From JAAXKN01 sp036261625 (GTDB taxonomy: Bacteria; Bacteroidota; Ignavibacteria; Ignavibacteriales; SURF-24): DNA of 64,000 bases. The notes beneath the pieces are model-generated. The model ran no database searches, was not told where the DNA came from, and was given only the letters and a program-made list of their open reading frames with translations. The position numbers and the translations under genes are program-made. The stretch covers positions 256,482-320,481 of the forward strand of contig DATAKL010000057.1 in the NCBI GenBank assembly GCA_036261625.1, written 5' to 3'. The first letter of the stretch is position 1; every line of letters begins with the position of its first letter. Below are positions 60,977 through 64,000 of the stretch, piece after piece.

Positions 60977-61971
60977 TAAACTGCCCAAGTTGTAATTATC
61001 CTCTCGACAAGGAATATAATTTCTGTCCTTCCTGCGGATATGACTTAAAAAGCCCCGTAGAGAATAATTACGAAAAAGATGAAATTGAGGAATTAAAGAA
61101 GTATATTATCTGTGATCTGTGCGGCGAGGAAGTTTTGGATGGTTCTGAATTCTGCACCTCCTGCGGCGCAAAATTGACGGGCAGGGAGAAGACCGTTGGA
61201 AAAGGTGATGTAAAGCAGCCAACGAAAGAAACGGCTCCAAAAGAAACTGATATAAAAGAGACCGCCTCAAAAAAAGAGACCGCCTCAAAGGAAAGAGTTC
61301 CTGCCCGGAAGCCAAAGCAGGCACAGACTTCAGCTAAAGCCCGGAAAACTTCGGTACAAAAACCGCAGCCGCAGACCTCAGCTGGTACAGGCAAGAACAT
61401 GAGTCCTTTACAGCTTGGTATTATGATAGCAGGACTTCTGGCTGTTGGTCTACTGATCATGTGGGCTGCCGGAATCTTTGGAAACGGGCAGAGCACAGAA
61501 GCAGGAATTACTCAGGATGTTCAGCAGCAGCAGCAGCAGGGAGAAGTTCCGGCGATGAGCCTGGAAAACCTCCAGAGGATAAATGACCTAGAAGCTGCAG
61601 TAAGAAAGGATTCGACAAATATGAGTACAGTCCTTGAGCTGGCTCATCTGTTAAATGATTCAGGCATGAAGGAAAGGTCGGTTCCATATTATCTGATGTA
61701 TCTGAGGCAAAATCCCAGAAATGCTGATGTGCAGGTGGATTTAGGTGTGGTTTATTACGAGATGCAGCAGTACGACAATGCAAAAAGCAGGATGAAGAAT
61801 GGACTTGCCATAAATCCGAGGCATCAGATAGCGAATTTTAATTTAGGAATAGTAGACCTTGCCACCGGGAAGATCGATTCGGCGAAAGTCTGGTGGAAGA
61901 AGGCCATGGCTATAGATCCGTCGTCAGCAATTGGAAAGAAAGCAAAAGAATTATTAGATTCACATAAATAA
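60973..61971 (+). CDS. Zinc-ribbon, single-TM, TPR protein
   Basis: A 332-residue protein with two N-terminal zinc ribbons (C4-C7-C18-C21 and C47-C50-C61-C64), a charged low-complexity linker rich in Lys, Glu, Thr and Ala (about 74-135), a membrane helix (about 142-166), a Gln-rich stretch, and a C-terminal TPR region (about 200-330). The zinc ribbons would be cytoplasmic and the TPR region periplasmic if the helix inserts in the usual way. It starts within the HU stop codon. I know no exact function; the coupling to HU is unusual. Confidence 0.8.
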   Translation: MINCPSCNYPLDKEYNFCPSCGYDLKSPVENNYEKDEIEELKKYIICDLCGEEVLDGSEFCTSCGAKLTGREKTVGKGDVKQPTKETAPKETDIKETASKKETASKERVPARKPKQAQTSAKARKTSVQKPQPQTSAGTGKNMSPLQLGIMIAGLLAVGLLIMWAAGIFGNGQSTEAGITQDVQQQQQQGEVPAMSLENLQRINDLEAAVRKDSTNMSTVLELAHLLNDSGMKERSVPYYLMYLRQNPRNADVQVDLGVVYYEMQQYDNAKSRMKNGLAINPRHQIANFNLGIVDLATGKIDSAKVWWKKAMAIDPSSAIGKKAKELLDSHK

Positions 61972-61982
61972 AAGGAGGTAAA

Positions 61983-62078
61983 ATGCCCTGCGGTAAAAAA
62001 CGTAAACGCCATAAAATGGCAACGCACAAGCGTAAAAAAAGATTAAGAAAGAACAGACATAAGAAAAAATTAAGATAG
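61983..62078 (+). CDS. AURKAIP1/COX24-domain small ribosomal protein
   Basis: A 31-residue, very basic protein with start ATG after AAAGGAGG. The sequence is MPCGKKRKRHKMATHKRKK then RLRKNRHKKK, which matches the short AURKAIP1/COX24 (PF08213) proteins of Bacteroidota, relatives of mitochondrial mS38 and mycobacterial bS22. It probably binds the small ribosomal subunit. It lies 11 bp after the zinc-ribbon gene, so it is part of the same transcript. It is below common gene-finder size limits. Confidence 0.85.
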   Translation: MPCGKKRKRHKMATHKRKKRLRKNRHKKKLR

Positions 62079-62090
62079 TATACTGGTGAA

Positions 62091-62128
62091 AAATGGAAGA
62101 TTGAAGTTTTTACCAAAGTCTTCCATTT
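62091..62128 (+). terminator. Possible hairpin terminator after the small ribosomal gene
   Basis: Perfect 10-bp stem AAATGGAAGA/TCTTCCATTT with an 18-nt loop, but no clear T-run. It stands between the small protein gene and the tRNA. Confidence 0.45.
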
Positions 62129-62148
62129 AGTATCCTGCTATATGTCAG

Positions 62149-62221
<73 letters not shown>

Positions 62222-62226
62222 CAGAG

Positions 62227-62266
62227 AACTGCCCTGCGGAATTAACCAAAGGGCAGTTTGCTTTTT
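62227..62266 (+). terminator. Intrinsic terminator after tRNA-Thr
   Basis: 9-bp stem AACTGCCCT/AGGGCAGTT with a 14-nt loop followed by TGCTTTTT. Confidence 0.8.
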
Positions 62267-62460
62267 AAAGACTCCTTGACGCAAAATTCCATAAATAACT
62301 CTTCATGCAAAAAATGTTAAAAATATTTTTTTATTTACCTTCATTTCGTTGCTATTATTTAATAATCTTTTTATCATAAAAAAGAGGGCGAAAATAGTGA
62401 CCTTATTTGCCATTTAATACTTCAGTTTACCTGCCAATCAGAAAAGAGGGAGCGTGCGCA

Positions 62461-63552
62461 ATGGATGATATTTCTGTGGAATACATCAGCAGGAAAAATA
62501 CTGTGCTTGATGTAGTGCTGAACGGGATTGCAGACGGAGTGTATGTAGTAGACAAGAAAAGAAGAATTATCTTCTGGAACCAGGGCGCTGAACAACTGAC
62601 CGGCTATAAGCCGGAAGAGGTCCTTGGCTACAGATGCAGCGAGGACATACTGAACCATATCGATGAAAATGGAGAACCTCTGGGCATTGATACCTGCCCG
62701 CTGCAGGAGGCTCTCGATAAAGGCAAGTCGACAAAAATTAAAATCTATCCCCAGCATAAAAGCGGCAAACGCTTCCCCGTGATGGCCCACATCTCGCCGA
62801 TTAAAAACAAGGATGATGAAATTATAGCCGCTGTGGAAATTTTCCGCGACATCTCAAAAGAAGAGGACCTCAGAATCCTGCAGGATAAGTTTAATAATCT
62901 TATCAAGCGCTACGTTTCAATTGCAACAATTGAAAGGGTTATGGCGCAGGTTCTCTCCGGAAACGACACAAAGTCCAGAAAAATCGACCTGACCATACTT
63001 TACCTGGACGTCGTGCAGTTTACGGCTCTTTCGGAGAAACATGCCCCTGAGGAGGTGGCACAGCGCCTAAACGAAATATTTGGAATCTGCGAGTCTGTCA
63101 TAAAAGAATGCTACGGCGATATCGACAAGTTTATTGGCGATGCACTCATGGCGGAGTTTGTGGATGCCAACGACGCTGTAAAAGCGGCCGAGAAGATACT
63201 TGATGCCCTCGGTGAACTCAACCGCCGTTACATTCAGGAGGGCAGGGAAGTAATTAATGTCCGGGTAGCCTTAAACAGCGGCAGCGTAGTGCAGGCTGAA
63301 ATCGGCACCCCCGCAAGAAAGGAACTGACTGTAATTGGCGACGTAGTAAATACTGCAGTAAGAATTGAAAAACTGGCAATACCTAACACCGTATTCGTCA
63401 CAGAATCCACACTTTCACGCCTCCAGGAAAGCAGAGGTTTTCTCTTCGACAGGAGAATTCTGGTTAAGGGAAAAACTGAACCTGTCTCAATCTACTCTCT
63501 GGTGAAGAGCCCTCAGAAGGATCTGCTGCCTTCAAAAAAGGTAAGAGCTTAA
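62461..63552 (+). CDS. PAS-domain class III adenylate/guanylate cyclase
   Basis: A protein of about 363 residues with an N-terminal PAS domain (about 14-135, with IADGVYVVDKKRRIIFWNQGAEQLTGY) and a C-terminal class III nucleotide cyclase domain (about 165-350). The metal-binding aspartates sit in LYLDVVQFT and GDIDKFIGDALMAEF; the catalytic Asn/Arg segment is VNTAVRIEKLA. It would make cAMP or cGMP in response to a signal bound by PAS. It is soluble. ATG 62461 with GAGGGAG upstream is preferred to the TTG at 62407. A terminator follows. Confidence 0.9.
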   Translation: MDDISVEYISRKNTVLDVVLNGIADGVYVVDKKRRIIFWNQGAEQLTGYKPEEVLGYRCSEDILNHIDENGEPLGIDTCPLQEALDKGKSTKIKIYPQHKSGKRFPVMAHISPIKNKDDEIIAAVEIFRDISKEEDLRILQDKFNNLIKRYVSIATIERVMAQVLSGNDTKSRKIDLTILYLDVVQFTALSEKHAPEEVAQRLNEIFGICESVIKECYGDIDKFIGDALMAEFVDANDAVKAAEKILDALGELNRRYIQEGREVINVRVALNSGSVVQAEIGTPARKELTVIGDVVNTAVRIEKLAIPNTVFVTESTLSRLQESRGFLFDRRILVKGKTEPVSIYSLVKSPQKDLLPSKKVRA

Positions 63553-63555
63553 GGA

Positions 63556-63583
63556 AAAGCGCCCCTGATGGGCGCTTTCTCTT
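63556..63583 (+). terminator. Intrinsic terminator after the cyclase gene
   Basis: 9-bp stem AAAGCGCCC/GGGCGCTTT with a 5-nt loop; the T-tract (CTCTTATTTT) is interrupted. Confidence 0.75.
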
Positions 63584-63829
63584 ATTTTACGCATCCCGGC
63601 CCTGATTTTCCCTTTGAAGAGCTATGTGCTTATGCAACGTAAGTACCTTTTTTATAAGAGGTTAGGGCATTTCCCCGCCCCCCAACGGCATTGGGCAGAT
63701 GTTTAATATTAGCCAACATTCCCTCCCTAAAAGCGACACGAAAGTTCGATTTCAGCCTGAATTGCAGGAACCTCCCTGTGGCACCCGAGTTGCCTTATTC
63801 CAGGCACGATCAATTATTTAAGGAATGAA

Positions 63830-64000
63830 ATGATGACTAATACTACGACTCGAGGTCTTGTTATAATACTGTTCCTCAGCTTGTTTACTCTGCAGACATT
63901 TGCACAGAGTAATAACAAATCCGCATCAGGCAACTCTGCTGCAGCTTTGTTAGATGTATACTCCATGCCCGCAACACTGCACCAGGAACTGACAGGAAAG
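63830..64000 (+). CDS. Start of a secreted protein (truncated at the window end)
   Basis: An open frame from ATG (or ATG at 63833) through the last base, 57 codons. AAGGA is 5 nt upstream. The first 28 residues form a signal peptide ending TFAQS. The rest is too short to identify. The 250-bp gap before it holds no recognisable gene. Confidence 0.6.
   Translation, partial: MMTNTTTRGLVIILFLSLFTLQTFAQSNNKSASGNSAAALLDVYSMPATLHQELTGK

Noticed and set aside
63755..63805. Possible three-way RNA junction upstream of the last gene
   Set aside because: Stems are only 4-5 bp and match no riboswitch I know. It may be chance.

Overview
The window looks like a chromosomal segment of an Ignavibacteria/Chlorobi-type member of the Bacteroidota. 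Two secreted proteins end in the type IX secretion (T9SS) sorting domain with the NYPNPFNPST signature that is typical of that lineage. Other pointers are the OmpA-like and S9 peptidase gene styles, frequent starts without a strong Shine-Dalgarno site, and a 31-residue AURKAIP1/COX24-type ribosomal protein gene. Base composition and codon use look even throughout. I see no transposase, integrase or CRISPR array.

Region 1 (194-15351, all +) is a polysaccharide cluster of the Wzx/Wzy type. It holds amino-sugar genes (aminotransferase, Gfo/Idh/MocA oxidoreductase, hexapeptide acyltransferase), an initiating sugar-phosphate transferase, a Wza-like exporter, a Wzc-like tyrosine kinase, asparagine synthetase, two glycosyltransferases, a flippase, a polymerase and a polysaccharide deacetylase. 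Region 2 (15356-19838) has two related secreted beta-helix proteins on the minus strand, one with and one without a T9SS tail, around a FemAB-type gene. Region 3 (20065-21544) is an isolated two-gene phage-type recombination cassette: a Gp157-like protein and an Mgm101/Rad52-type annealing protein. Region 4 (22139-28501) holds an OmpA-family protein, a lipid-free secreted protein of unknown role, the pyrR-pyrB-pyrC pyrimidine operon with two candidate attenuation or translation-control structures, and a SIMPL-domain protein.

Region 5 (28550-37389, minus) is the most interesting part. It is a compact four-gene operon encoding a 1314-residue membrane-anchored deacetylase/hydrolase-like protein, a processive GT2 synthase, an outer-membrane beta-barrel and a T9SS-tailed double beta-propeller. 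The layout parallels Pga/Pel synthase-dependent exopolysaccharide systems, but the proteins differ from both. A UDP-GlcNAc 2-epimerase gene lies just upstream.

Region 6 (39059-50864) contains housekeeping and transport genes: an aldose epimerase, a HAD protein, a POT-like transporter, CorA, a PAS/GAF histidine kinase, a secreted M3 peptidase, an IMPDH/GMPR-family enzyme and a cupin. Region 7 (50904-55809) has a secreted HExxH protein and a copper module: CopA, CopZ and an AraC-type regulator with its own CxxC metal-binding domain. Paired direct repeats about 20-21 bp apart lie in front of both the regulator and copZ. Region 8 (56022-64000) holds an S9 peptidase, a TPR protein, HU coupled to a zinc-ribbon/TPR membrane protein, the AURKAIP1-type small protein, tRNA-Thr(CGU), a PAS-adenylate cyclase and the start of another secreted protein.
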